Shown here piece after piece: positions 38,901-48,254 of a stretch of 64,000 nucleotides of DNA (position 1 is the stretch's first letter; the number at the start of each line of letters is the position of its first letter). This DNA comes from FEB-25 sp963822175 (GTDB lineage Bacteria > Chloroflexota > Anaerolineae > Anaerolineales > UBA4823): NCBI GenBank assembly GCA_963822175.1, contig CAWGGJ010000007.1:1-64000 (forward strand), written 5' to 3'. The notes beneath the pieces were generated by a model that saw only the letters and a list, made by a program, of their open reading frames with translations, did no database searches and was not told the origin of the DNA. The translations under genes and the position numbers were made by a program.

Positions 38901-39431
38901 CGGGTGGATCGATTCCGGGAAGTTGTGGAAATCGTTGACCAACTTTTACGGAATCCTGAAACATCGTATTCGGGGCAGTATTACCACATCGAAAGAACGA
39001 TCATCAATCCATTGCCTGTTCAGCAACCGCGCCCTCCCCTGATGATCGGTGGTAATGGACCACGCATGCTCAAGATTGCCGCACAATTTGCCGACACCTG
39101 GAATACATTTGGTGGAATTGACATAAAATCATTTGATGAGATGATTACCCTCACCTGCAAACGAAACTCCATGGTAGATCGTTATTGCACTGAGATCGGG
39201 CGTGATCCAACGACGTTGCGTCGTTCTGTCCTTATTTATACCAGTGAGGAATATCAGCGCCTCTATGCTGTTCCTGGGGCGTTTGAAGAGATCGTTAAAA
39301 GGTATCTGGAAATTGGCATCACGGAGATCATATTTTTCTATCCATTCGTCCCCATGTTGATGCCCATGTTTGAGCATATTGTCAATGAGGCTATCCCCCG
39401 CTTGCGAAGCGATAACCCAACATTGAGCTAA
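38896..39431 (+). CDS. Luciferase-like (LLM class) flavin-dependent oxidoreductase, C-terminal part
   Basis: The segment ERVDRFREVVEIVDQLLRN, YSGQYYHIE, PRPPLMIGGNGPRMLKIAAQ and FADTWNTFGG is the C-terminal half of the bacterial luciferase-like / F420- or FMN-dependent TIM-barrel family. The N-terminal half with the substrate-entry residues is absent because the reading frame is joined to ClpV at about 38,893. The true gene would be about 300-330 residues. The cofactor (FMN or F420) cannot be decided from this part. Confidence 0.75.
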
Positions 39432-39615
39432 ACCACGGTTTCAAAAGTCAGGTTCGGATCAACTTTATGAACCATAAATATCTGCTGAAATACCGATCTG
39501 TAATCTAGTTTTCCAAAAATTTCGTATATGTATGTATTAAAACACCCTTCAGGACTATAATTTATGCTGTTCACACGTAGGTAAATAATATATATTCATA
39601 GGGATAAGTGCAGAT

Positions 39616-40515
39616 ATGAAAAAAACCGGTAAGCGTATTTGGTATGGAATAGCTATATTTCTCAGTGGTCTTATCCTGCTGCTGAGCGTTTTAGGCATTG
39701 CAGGAGTATGGATCACTGAACGGGCACTGGCAAAGACGGTTGTCCAGGTGCTGGACTCAGTCGGAAATGTCACAGAAACCCTGCGCCAGGCAACTCAAGG
39801 GGTTGATCAAAAATTGGAACGATTGCAGTCAGCCTCTAGCTTCATTTCGACAGTTTCTGGTAAATTAAGCCAGAACGTGAATGACCAGGGTTTGCTCCTG
39901 CTTCTACTTCCCGAAGAGGAAGAGCAAAACCTGGTTTCGCTTACCTCATCTGTGAACGAGTCGGTCAGCACCTTGCGTGATGTGCTCACCGCAGGCCTGA
40001 GCATCTATCGCACGATCGACCAGCTGCCGTTTATCAGCATGCCCGCTCCCAGCCAGGAACAGGTTGACAAGGTCCAGAGCTCAGTTGGAGAGATTCAATC
40101 ATCTGTGGAGAATGTGCGTACGGAAGTAGTTGCATTCCGTTCGGGCATCAGCGGTCGAATCACGAATGTGCAAACTGGGGCGGATTTGCTTACTTCTAAG
40201 GTGGGTCAATCCAGGGATCGGCTGGCAGACCTGGATGCTCGCTTGGTCATTATCCAGGAATCACTGGTTCAATGGCAACAGACAGCACAGAATGTACTCT
40301 TGTTGGTATCATTCCTGGTTACCCTTATACTGGTGTGGGTGATCTATAGCCAGGCTGAAGTGCTGCGCCTGTATGTACAACGCTGGAAAGCCGCCGGGTT
40401 GAATGCTGGGATTGAGACACCTCCCGACCAGGCTGCAAGTATAAAAACGGAAAAAATCATAGAAACTGCCTCGGAGGGTCAAAATACTGAAGGTATTGAT
40501 CAAACATCAAATTAG
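39616..40515 (+). CDS. Membrane protein with long coiled-coil domain
   Basis: This 299-residue protein has an N-terminal membrane helix (IAIFLSGLILLLSVLGIAGV) and about 180 residues of mostly helical, heptad-like sequence (VDKVQSSVGEIQSSVENVRT). A second membrane helix lies near residues 222-243 (NVLLLVSFLVTLILVWVIY), followed by a short polar tail. The helical part probably lies outside the membrane between the two helices. No family with known function is recognised. Confidence 0.6.
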   Translation: MKKTGKRIWYGIAIFLSGLILLLSVLGIAGVWITERALAKTVVQVLDSVGNVTETLRQATQGVDQKLERLQSASSFISTVSGKLSQNVNDQGLLLLLLPEEEEQNLVSLTSSVNESVSTLRDVLTAGLSIYRTIDQLPFISMPAPSQEQVDKVQSSVGEIQSSVENVRTEVVAFRSGISGRITNVQTGADLLTSKVGQSRDRLADLDARLVIIQESLVQWQQTAQNVLLLVSFLVTLILVWVIYSQAEVLRLYVQRWKAAGLNAGIETPPDQAASIKTEKIIETASEGQNTEGIDQTSN

Positions 40516-40648
40516 ATCAATCGCACTTAAAAAAGTATTGCTATACTGGAAAAAATAATATCTGAATTTCTGTAACTATTTATAATGCGTAGGGTTATAT
40601 AAAAGCAAATATGCCTGAAAAGGCAATAAAATACCAATATATAGGAGA

Positions 40649-41299
40649 ATGAAAATGATCGACAATAGTTTCTTTACTCTAGCCTGTGCAGGGCTGATCG
40701 GCGCCCTGTTCGGCCTGCTGCTGGCCTTTTTTGGCTATCGGCTGTTCCTCTTCCTTCTGCCTGTCTGGGGCTTCTTCTTTGGCTTGTTCCTCGGAGCTGA
40801 CACGATGCATTATTTGTTCGGATACGGCTTCCTTGCATCTGTCACCAGCTGGGTAGTTGGCTTCATCGTCGGGGCACTATTCGCCGTGCTGTCGTACCTG
40901 TTCTATATGGTCGCGGTTGCAATCATAGCCGGCTCCCTTGGCTATATCGCCGCCTTTGGTATCTGGCTGGCGATCGGTTTGAATCCTGGCTTCCTGATGT
41001 GGATCGTTGCAATCATTGTTGCTGTTGCCTTTGTCATTGTGACCTTCGCCTTCAACCTGCAAAAATGGGTGATCATCATTGCCACATCGATCCTGGGCGC
41101 CGCAACGACCTTTGGCACCTTCATCCTGCTGTTCAACCCAATGGCGAATTTCCTCGAGAATCCAGTAAAGGTCGCTCTGGAGTCCTCATGGTTGCTCCTA
41201 ATCATGTTCCTGGTGATGGTGGTGGCCGCGATCGTGGTGCAGTACCGGCAGAACAAGTCCTTCACCCTGGAAAGCTACAACAACTGGGAAACGGAGTAA
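40649..41299 (+). CDS. DUF4203/TMEM198-like multi-pass membrane protein
   Basis: The 216-residue protein is almost entirely hydrophobic, with seven likely membrane helices and glycine-rich turns (FGLLLAFFGYRLFLFLLPVW, GFFFGLFLGADT, VVGFIVGALFAVLSYLFY). This pattern matches the DUF4203 (TMEM198-type) family found in Anaerolineae. Its role is unknown. A good ribosome site (AGGAG) precedes the ATG, and a strong terminator lies about 115 bases after the stop. Confidence 0.75.
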   Translation: MKMIDNSFFTLACAGLIGALFGLLLAFFGYRLFLFLLPVWGFFFGLFLGADTMHYLFGYGFLASVTSWVVGFIVGALFAVLSYLFYMVAVAIIAGSLGYIAAFGIWLAIGLNPGFLMWIVAIIVAVAFVIVTFAFNLQKWVIIIATSILGAATTFGTFILLFNPMANFLENPVKVALESSWLLLIMFLVMVVAAIVVQYRQNKSFTLESYNNWETE

Positions 41300-41415
41300 G
41301 TTCCTGGTTCGATAGGATTTGTATCCATAGTTATTGATCTATATTGACCTGTTTAACCTGCTGTATCTATCCAGTTATTATCGCGGTTGGGGTACAGGTC
41401 TGAGGAAAAAATAAT

Positions 41416-41450
41416 GAGGCTGGCCTATTCAGTTAGGTCAGCCTCGTTTT
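41416..41450 (+). terminator. Rho-independent terminator after the DUF4203 gene
   Basis: A long stem, GAGGCTGGCCTA paired with TAGGTCAGCCTC around a 6-base loop, is followed by GTTTTG. It closes the transcript of the 40649 gene. Confidence 0.8.
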
Positions 41451-41846
41451 GTAAAATAATCCTGCCTAACTCCCTTGGTTGGTGAATAAGCACACTTTTA
41501 TTTAGATTATGATACAACATCCTGGTATCATCTAATCATCCTCGATTTGGATGGGTAAGCAAATAGTGGTACAGAATTATAAAATTGCTACGATGGTATA
41601 TACCCCGATAGTGCTGGTATTTTTACCCAATTAACACTCATATACTATGAATCAGGTTAGCGTGCAATGGGGCTTGCGATCTAATCGATATAATTTTATT
41701 CGGCAAGCCAGTTCTGCCATATTAGCAATAATCAAGCTATGCTAGAATATTGAATGAAAGTGGTTACTTATCCGTAATAGAAAATAAATAATCCGGACGA
41801 GCCATCAGGTGACATGCACAGGAAAAGACCCAAGGAATAAAACAAG
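41451..41846. other. Intergenic stretch before the MscS gene
   Basis: About 400 bases, more AT-rich than the neighbouring genes. It presumably holds the promoter of the channel gene. I see no ORF or RNA of note. Confidence 0.4.
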
Positions 41847-42671
41847 ATGTCCGAATTTCTTTCAAAATTAACGGCTTCCAATTTACTGGAGATGATCCTG
41901 ACCCTGATCTTAATCATCGTGTTGACAATCGTTGCACTTTACCTGGTGAAAGTATCCGCCGATACATTTGACAAGCGCATCATTTCCACAACTCAAGATC
42001 TGGACCGACGATCGCGATTGCTCACTTTAAGAAAAGCGGCCAAAAGCACCGCCCAGATGGTCATAATAGTCATCGCTGGGCTTATCGGATTAAGTACGCT
42101 CGGAATTGATATTGGGCCAGCACTGGCAGCTGCGGGTATCTTGGGACTGGCGATTTCACTTGGTGCACAGACATTGATCAAGGATGTCATCGGGGGCATC
42201 ATTATCCTGCTGGAAGATGAATATCGCGTGGGTGACCACGTCAGGATTGGTACAGTCAATGGTGAGGTGGAGAGAATCACCCTGCGGCGCACAGATGTGC
42301 GCGATTCAGAGGGGCGGCTGTTCATGATACCCAATGGTGATGTCCGTATTGCAGCGAATGAAACCCGCGAATGGTCACGGGCGTTGGTTGAACTGAGCTT
42401 CAGTTACGACACTGATTTACAAATACCCTTTGCAGTATTGGATAAGGCACTGGCCAGGCTGGCGGATGACCCGAAGATAAATACGAATTTGCTGGCTGCG
42501 CCTGAGATCTTCGGTTGGAATGCATTAAGCGACTGGGCAGTGATAGTAAAACTCAGCGTCAAGGTAAAAGCTGGCAAACAGGATGAAGTAGCACGTGTTT
42601 TACGCCAATATGCAATTGAAGCTTTGCGTGAGGCGGGTATACCCATCGAAAGCTTTTCCCGCGGCAAATAA
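41847..42671 (+). CDS. Small-conductance mechanosensitive channel (MscS family)
   Basis: The 274-residue protein has an N-terminal membrane helix (MILTLILIIVLTIVALYLV), a second helix (MVIIVIAGLIGLSTLGI) and the pore-lining TM3 rich in Gly and Ala (GPALAAAGILGLAISLGAQT). The beta domain follows (EDEYRVGDHVRIGTVNGEV, RRTDVRDSEGRLFMIPNGD) with an alpha/beta C-terminal domain. Such channels open on membrane tension and relieve osmotic downshock. The length is typical for the short form. Confidence 0.9.
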   Translation: MSEFLSKLTASNLLEMILTLILIIVLTIVALYLVKVSADTFDKRIISTTQDLDRRSRLLTLRKAAKSTAQMVIIVIAGLIGLSTLGIDIGPALAAAGILGLAISLGAQTLIKDVIGGIIILLEDEYRVGDHVRIGTVNGEVERITLRRTDVRDSEGRLFMIPNGDVRIAANETREWSRALVELSFSYDTDLQIPFAVLDKALARLADDPKINTNLLAAPEIFGWNALSDWAVIVKLSVKVKAGKQDEVARVLRQYAIEALREAGIPIESFSRGK

Positions 42672-42676
42672 GCAAG

Positions 42677-43867
42677 CTAATCTTTATCCAGGCGGTCGAT
42701 CATGAGGCGGGTGAGATTCCAGCTCTTTTCCATCAAACCTGCATCCATCTTGTCAAAGGTATCTCCCACCTGGTGCCAATATGGCCATACACCATCTCTG
42801 GTCACCCCTGTGATGGTGATCGCTGGAATTTTGCACCGTAGAGCATCCGCCATTTCAGTATTTCCTCCACTGATTACAGCAGGGTGCGCGTCCAGTTCGG
42901 GATTTTCAGCTGCCAGGCGCTCAGCCATCTGTACCAGGCGTTCATCAGCTGTAAATGGCACAATAATGCCCTCTTTTACCAGCCAGGCTGGGCTGGCGCA
43001 ACCCAGCATCTCAAATACCAGCGCGGTTGGGTTCTTCAGCTCCTTTAAGTGGCGTTTGTAGAAATCGCTCATGCCATAATGCTGGACTTCTTCACAGCCC
43101 GTGCATACTGCATAAACCCTGGTATGCTGAAGGGGTTGGGCAGCGAATTCCTCAGCCAGTGCCAGCACCATACCCACTGCACTGGCATTATCGTTGGCTC
43201 CTGCTGTGAATGGTGAAGCTTCCGCTTGAAGGAACATGGCTGCCAAAAGGGTTGCACATAGCGCGGTAAAAATGCTTGCATACCAGGCCCATGGGATATC
43301 ATAAAAAATCGCCAGGCTGTAAAGAATGATCTGAAGAACTATAGAGGCGAAGACGACCATGGTGAAGCGGTCATAGAATTTGACCCAACCTCGCGTGCTG
43401 AAGATGAATGCTGCGCGCTGGCTATCCAGGTGGCCTACCAATACCAGGTCACGTTTATGTTCACCTGCTGGTGGGATAATAGCGTATACATTCTGGCTTT
43501 TTCCCTTCGGTAGGATCTTGCGAAAGGGATTATTTTGAAAGCTGAGCTCTAACAACTCGCAAACCAAGACAAATATTGAAAGCAGCGTTGCCAGGATGGC
43601 GGTAATTGTGCCACCCAGTGGAAATAGGAAGAATGCCAGCAGGATCAGACTGGAACCTAATATGTGAGGGTAAAAAATCGAACGGGCACTTGAGAAAGTT
43701 TCAAAGGCTGGCTGCAATCCCATTTTCTCGAACTGAGCCTGGGCATAAAGAGCTCCCTGGCGTTCTCCCTCCCGGGTTGGACCGCGTGGGCCGATGTCCA
43801 CTGCCAGGGCGCGGATATGGTTGAGCCAGGTAACAATATTTGGGTGACTTGACGTTGGTTCAGGCAT
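42677..43867 (-). CDS. M28-family zinc aminopeptidase with membrane segments
   Basis: The 396-residue protein has the M28 metal-binding set: H146-x-D148 (VGHLDSQ), D226 (GANDNAS), E259/E260 (CTGCEEVQ), the acidic residue in VFEMLGC, and the last histidine in PYWHQVGDTFDKM. Two hydrophobic pairs (about 68-110 and 168-212) interrupt the peptidase domain, so it is probably an integral membrane peptidase. No signal peptide precedes it. The gene lies convergent to the MscS gene. Confidence 0.85.
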   Translation of the reverse strand: MPEPTSSHPNIVTWLNHIRALAVDIGPRGPTREGERQGALYAQAQFEKMGLQPAFETFSSARSIFYPHILGSSLILLAFFLFPLGGTITAILATLLSIFVLVCELLELSFQNNPFRKILPKGKSQNVYAIIPPAGEHKRDLVLVGHLDSQRAAFIFSTRGWVKFYDRFTMVVFASIVLQIILYSLAIFYDIPWAWYASIFTALCATLLAAMFLQAEASPFTAGANDNASAVGMVLALAEEFAAQPLQHTRVYAVCTGCEEVQHYGMSDFYKRHLKELKNPTALVFEMLGCASPAWLVKEGIIVPFTADERLVQMAERLAAENPELDAHPAVISGGNTEMADALRCKIPAITITGVTRDGVWPYWHQVGDTFDKMDAGLMEKSWNLTRLMIDRLDKD

Positions 43868-43988
43868 GAAGGTCTCCGGGAACAGGATAAAGAAATTATA
43901 CCCATTTACAAAAAATCAGGCTTGGAATTACCTGGCTGTTTCGTTTCCCGATTGATATGGTATCCGGTAAACAGCTTGCGACAAAATC

Positions 43989-45276
43989 CTACGAATGAGG
44001 CTCCATCCTGCAGGCGTGGGTGTAACCCTGCAAGGCGAAAATTATACTTTCGGTCAGGATCATCTCAGCCGAATTGGTCAACCTGCCTTCTCGGATAAGT
44101 GAAAGGTGACGGGGAAAGAACTGGCTTACCAGTGAGAGCGGAATAGGTTTATCACCAAGGTTCCGTATCAGTAATGAAAAAGCTGCCACGACATCCGGCT
44201 GTACCCAGTAATAACGCACCCGGTCGCTGAGGCTGTATTTACGCGCCAAGGCCTGTTGTTGCTCGGTTCCACGATAGTGGCTGACCCAATATTTAGGCTC
44301 ACGCAGCATGGCATCATCAAGCACCTCAACCAGGCGGGAACGTTGCTGAGCAGGGATCAATTCATTTTCCACCAACGCCAGGGCAAAGACCGCCTCGCGG
44401 AAGGCAAAGGTCAGTGCCGGGCCGACTTTCAGGATCGCAAAATGGTCACGCACCAGGTTCCGCAGGTTTTTCGCGGTCTGGTAATCGGTTGAGTGGGCTT
44501 CGTAAACAAAGGGAGTGGTCGTTGAAAATAGAGACAGGTCGTGGGCAGCAGCTGGATCGTAATCGAGCACAAAATCATCCCCAAACTCGACCCCAGGCTG
44601 GACCACCAGGGCGACGACCCTCCCCCAGACTGATCCCAATCCCTGGCGTAAGAATTCAGCCTGTGTTACCTCGAGCATACCCCTGGCATCCTCCACTTTC
44701 GTTACATGAACGTCATCTTCATGGACGGTGGCACCTCCGGGAGGTGGAACTTCGCTGCCAATAACATAGCGTAGCCTGCCGTGCCGACTCTCGGTCTGGG
44801 CAGGCGCTTTCGGCAGCTTTTGCCAGCCGGGCAGTACGCCGGGCAGAAAGCTCCACATCCAACGGTTGGGATGGGTCATCATCCCCCAAATGCATACTGG
44901 CATCCAGGTGAATCTTGGTGTAACCCACCTTGACGCAATCCCGCACCAGCTGCTCAGCTTTCTGCATGGCACTTTCTGCCGGCTCATCCTGCCAGGGGCT
45001 CGGTCCCAGGTGATCACCACCCAGGATCAGTTTTTCAATGGGGTAATCCTGTTCAGCTGCCAGAGCGCGTGCATAGGCTGCAAAGTCACGCGGGGTCATG
45101 CCAGTGTATCCACCAAACTGGTTGACCTGGTTGCAGGTGGACTCGATCAGCAGTGGATCACTTCCTATCTGCATGGCAGCCCTCAGCACCCACGCGTGGG
45201 CAGAACAAATCGAAGGGATGCCTCGGCTCTCCCCCCGTTTCTGGGCACTAACGATCTCATCCAACGGGTTAAACAT
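43989..45276 (-). CDS. Tagatose-bisphosphate aldolase-associated protein (GatZ/KbaZ/AgaZ family), one frameshift
   Basis: The start (NPLDEIVSAQKRGESRGIPS, ICSAHAWVLRAA, ESTCNQVNQFGGYTGMTP, LILGGDHLGPSPW) is unmistakable for the D-tagatose-1,6-bisphosphate aldolase non-catalytic-subunit family. The first frame fails near 44,800; the next resumes with YVIGSEVPPPGG, VQPGVEFGDDF and LKVGPALTFAFREAVFAL and runs to 43989, giving about 429 residues. Members work in galactitol and N-acetylgalactosamine catabolism with a class II aldolase subunit, and AgaZ has also been proposed to be a tagatose-6-phosphate kinase. No catalytic GatY/KbaY is in this window. Its ATG overlaps the kinase stop by 8 bases. 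Confidence 0.85.
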
Positions 45277-46177
45277 ACTTCAATGCTTCCTGAAGGGTGG
45301 GTTGAGCGGTTACTCCTCCGGCAGACCGGGTGGATAATGACCCGCAGGCAGCCGCCAGAGCAAGTGTCTTTTTTAAGTTCCAGCCATTCAGCCAGCCATA
45401 CAGAAATCCGGCATCGAAGCTATCGCCCGCACCGACAGTATCCACAACCTCCACTGGTAATGCCGGAACGGATTCGGTCTTATTTCGCTGGCAAGCCATT
45501 GCACCTCGGCCTCCACACTTGACAGCCACCACCTGGCTTTTCTGACCCAAGATGGGCAGCGCAGCCTCCACCGTGGGGGTACCACTGAGGGCTATAGCCT
45601 CGTTTTCGTTGGGGAGGAAGATATCCGTCAGGTGAAGGAGCTCGTCGAATCCGCGCCAATTACAGGATGGGTCCCAGTTGGTATCGAGAGAGGTGGTCAG
45701 GCTAAAGGTATGTGCACGGGTGAAGAGCTCAGGCAGCCCAGGCTGGAGGGCTGACTGAAGAAAGTAGCTGGCAATGTGCAGATGGCGGGCTGAACGCAGC
45801 AGGTCATCACAAACATCCTCGGCTGTCAGGGCAGCGATCAGGCCGGAGTGAGTCAGGATGGCACGGTCGTTGCCACGCTCCAGGATGACACTCAAGCCGG
45901 TCTGTCCATCGGGGAGGATGATCACGTTGGATATATCCACACCGCGCTTGTCCATCTCATCCAACATATAATCACCAAACACATCCTCTCCGCACACGCC
46001 GATAAAGGCTACATCCAGCCCCAGGCGGGCTGCACCACAGGCGAAAATGACGGATGAAGAACCAACAGTGAACGTGGCGGAATCGACCAATTTTTCCACC
46101 TGGCCAAACTCCGGGACCACATTTCCGGAAAGGATCAGGTCGGGGTTGATCTCGCCAGCGACAAGGATATCAAACAT
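45269..46177 (-). CDS. PfkB-family carbohydrate kinase
   Basis: This 302-residue ribokinase-fold enzyme shows the N-terminal VAGEINPDLIL, a GSSSVIFACGAARLG substrate region and the C-terminal ATP-binding/catalytic motif DTVGAGDSFDAGFLYG, with Asp as the base. It phosphorylates a sugar or sugar phosphate. In this operon the likely substrates are tagatose-6-phosphate or galactosamine; sequence alone does not decide. A strong GGGAGG ribosome site precedes the ATG. The next gene overlaps its stop. Confidence 0.85.
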   Translation of the reverse strand: MFDILVAGEINPDLILSGNVVPEFGQVEKLVDSATFTVGSSSVIFACGAARLGLDVAFIGVCGEDVFGDYMLDEMDKRGVDISNVIILPDGQTGLSVILERGNDRAILTHSGLIAALTAEDVCDDLLRSARHLHIASYFLQSALQPGLPELFTRAHTFSLTTSLDTNWDPSCNWRGFDELLHLTDIFLPNENEAIALSGTPTVEAALPILGQKSQVVAVKCGGRGAMACQRNKTESVPALPVEVVDTVGAGDSFDAGFLYGWLNGWNLKKTLALAAACGSLSTRSAGGVTAQPTLQEALKYV

Positions 46178-46356
46178 TGGTCACACCTCCCATTATATAT
46201 TTGGAAGATTAAACTCGCCAGGATAATACATATCACAGGCTGCCAGGAGCGTCAATATCACCAACAAGGATAAAACGCTCGCATAAAAACAGATGGCCGG
46301 CTAAAAATACTCAATATTGTGGCCGAGAAAAATAGAGATAACTTGTCCCGAACAAA

Positions 46357-47199
46357 TTACGGACATGTGATTCGGAACGCGGTGAGAATACGGTTCTTTT
46401 GGATGAAACTGACATTGTGGTCCTTGCCCCAGGCGCAAGCGGTGTTGAAATCCACAGGCATGTCGGTGTATTCCGCAGCAAAGACAGCCTTCCCAGCTGT
46501 GAGGAAGGGCAGCATCCTATCGACCCAGCCATAATAAAAGGCATCTTCGGTGATGGCAAAATCGAAGAAGGGAAGAGAGTCAGCCACCATGTCGGGGGCG
46601 TTCTTGAGCCCGATAGCCAGGCCACGGGCGTGAGCAGCATCCGCTAGCCAGCGGGCATATGCTAACTGATCTGCGTAAGTCAACGGGAAGCCGGTATGGT
46701 TTTCATGGATGTCAATGTTGTCAGGCTCAACCCCATCAAAGCCTTTGGATCGGCACATGTCCAGGCGGGCCAGCATAATGGTGGACAGCAGGTCGATGCG
46801 TCGAATATCCAGCCAACGCTCACCCGGCCATCCTTCGTATTCCTTTCCAAGGACATCGGCAGGAAATTGGTCTGCATCAGGGCGTTTATCCTCCCAGGAA
46901 CCGACGGAGATATAGCAGATGACCTTTACCCCGCGGGCGTGGAGCGTGTCGATCACCGACTGGTCGACGTACAGGTCGACATCGTAGACCTCGGCTTCGG
47001 GGGAGGTGTCCATCTCATCGTCGAGCTGCCACTGCCAGGTGAGGCCTGGGGCGGGATGCCACCATTCCACAGTGGGTTGAGCAGAGGGGGTATCAGTCAT
47101 CATGAGAAGCTCCTTGGATTGCTCATCAGATTGTGAGTCAATCCCATCGCAAGCAGTTAGGCTTAGGATCAGGGACAGGAATAATAAACAGATTTTCAT
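46357..47199 (-). CDS. GH114 endo-alpha-1,4-polygalactosaminidase-like lipoprotein (copy 1)
   Basis: ATG 47199 gives a clean lipoprotein signal (FLSLILSLTAC), so I prefer it to the longer open frame. The mature enzyme has the GH114 TIM-barrel signature: WHPAPGLTWQWQLD, VKVICYISVGSWEDKRPD, WLDIRRID, SKGFDGVEPDNIDIHENHTG, LAIGLKNAPD and FAITEDAFYYG. The Asp/Glu in DGVEPDN and the Glu in ITED match the positions of the acidic catalytic pair in fungal Ega3-type enzymes, which cut alpha-1,4-linked galactosamine polymers. It should sit on the cell surface and supply oligosaccharides to the ABC transporter encoded upstream. Confidence 0.8.
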   Translation of the reverse strand: MKICLLFLSLILSLTACDGIDSQSDEQSKELLMMTDTPSAQPTVEWWHPAPGLTWQWQLDDEMDTSPEAEVYDVDLYVDQSVIDTLHARGVKVICYISVGSWEDKRPDADQFPADVLGKEYEGWPGERWLDIRRIDLLSTIMLARLDMCRSKGFDGVEPDNIDIHENHTGFPLTYADQLAYARWLADAAHARGLAIGLKNAPDMVADSLPFFDFAITEDAFYYGWVDRMLPFLTAGKAVFAAEYTDMPVDFNTACAWGKDHNVSFIQKNRILTAFRITCP

Positions 47200-47311
47200 G
47201 ATACCGGCATGGTAAACCAGAAAAAAATATCCGGCTGGCTGGTCACTTGAAGCAAAAATACAGTCACGCGTTTTAACGATTTTCAACGGAACCGGTTCAC
47301 ACCCAACTGCA

Positions 47312-48253
47312 CTAAGGGGTCGGGGTGACATAAATCCATTCATCCGGATCCTTATCGGGTTCAAAACCCGGGTTGATACGCAGACGACCGAGGGAACGGT
47401 CGGTTACATAAGGAATATAGCCGTGGGTATGGGCGCGGTAATAGGCATCCGAGATCTGTTCAGGACGGGCAGTATAGTCGATCGTCAGGACGAGCTTTCC
47501 CGCCTGCACCCATTGGTCCAGGATGTTCTCGCGTTCAGCAGTCCAATCCGCCGGGCTGGGCTCATGGTCACGTGGGTAGCCATAGTACAAGTCCTCAACC
47601 CCGATGCCGGTCATAGCGTCCATGTATTTGGGGAACTGCAAGCCCAGCTCCTCGGCGTTCTGCGGGAAGACGCCGAAACCTGGATGGATATTGCGGGCAT
47701 ACTCGGTAAAGTCCAGGATGAATTCAACCATCTCCTGGGCAGCGGTTTCACGACCCTGGTCCTTGTAGTACCAGTAGGCATCCACCCGGTCAAGGTACAC
47801 GCCATCATATCCCAGCGCCAGGATCTGGTCGAGGTATGAGTCAGGTGTACCATAGATGATCTCCTGCCAGCCTGGATCCCAGTAATGGACCCAATGGTCA
47901 CCCGCCCAAACCCCGTCCGGGACGTCCAGCCATGGTGGGGGGTTCTTCTCCCAATCGGGATCCCAATACCAGCGATAGTTCTCCGATTGGCCAATGCTCA
48001 TATAGCACAGGATGATCTTGGGTCCACCAGGACTGTTTTTCAAGGCAGGGATTACATCCGGTGAATTTCCTGCAGTAGCCAGCGTGACCACCGCCAGGTC
48101 AAAAGCGGTTTTGCCGATCCGGTCGGGGTCGGCATGTTGAAGCTGGTAGAGGAAGTCATTCACACCCGACCAATCAGGTGCCTGCGAACGGGTGGTGCAA
48201 CCTGTGAGCAGCGAAGCAGAAACCAACAAGAGCAGGAGCACACGTCCGGTCAT
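47312..48253 (-). CDS. GH114/TM1410-like glycosidase lipoprotein (copy 2)
   Basis: From ATG 48253 the protein (313 residues) has a lipoprotein signal (LLLLVSASLLTGC). Core motifs are KIILCYMSIGQSENYRWYW, WQEIIYGTPDSYLDQILALG, YDGVYLDRVDAYW and IGVEDLYYGYPRD. This is the MJ1477/TM1410 branch of the GH114-related clan, distinct from the neighbouring copy. It starts 2 bases after the stop of the GH4 gene, so the two are translated together. A role in trimming or cutting the same polymer is inferred. Confidence 0.75.
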   Translation of the reverse strand: MTGRVLLLLLVSASLLTGCTTRSQAPDWSGVNDFLYQLQHADPDRIGKTAFDLAVVTLATAGNSPDVIPALKNSPGGPKIILCYMSIGQSENYRWYWDPDWEKNPPPWLDVPDGVWAGDHWVHYWDPGWQEIIYGTPDSYLDQILALGYDGVYLDRVDAYWYYKDQGRETAAQEMVEFILDFTEYARNIHPGFGVFPQNAEELGLQFPKYMDAMTGIGVEDLYYGYPRDHEPSPADWTAERENILDQWVQAGKLVLTIDYTARPEQISDAYYRAHTHGYIPYVTDRSLGRLRINPGFEPDKDPDEWIYVTPTP

Positions 48254-48254
48254 G

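Noticed and set aside
38148..39431. A natural ClpV-flavin monooxygenase fusion protein
   Set aside because: Composition and lineage markers change at exactly the same place and stay changed, so a contig chimera is far more likely than a gene fusion.
42702..43061. Plus-strand ORFs over the M28 peptidase gene
   Set aside because: They are shadows of the minus-strand gene, with no recognisable motifs or ribosome sites.
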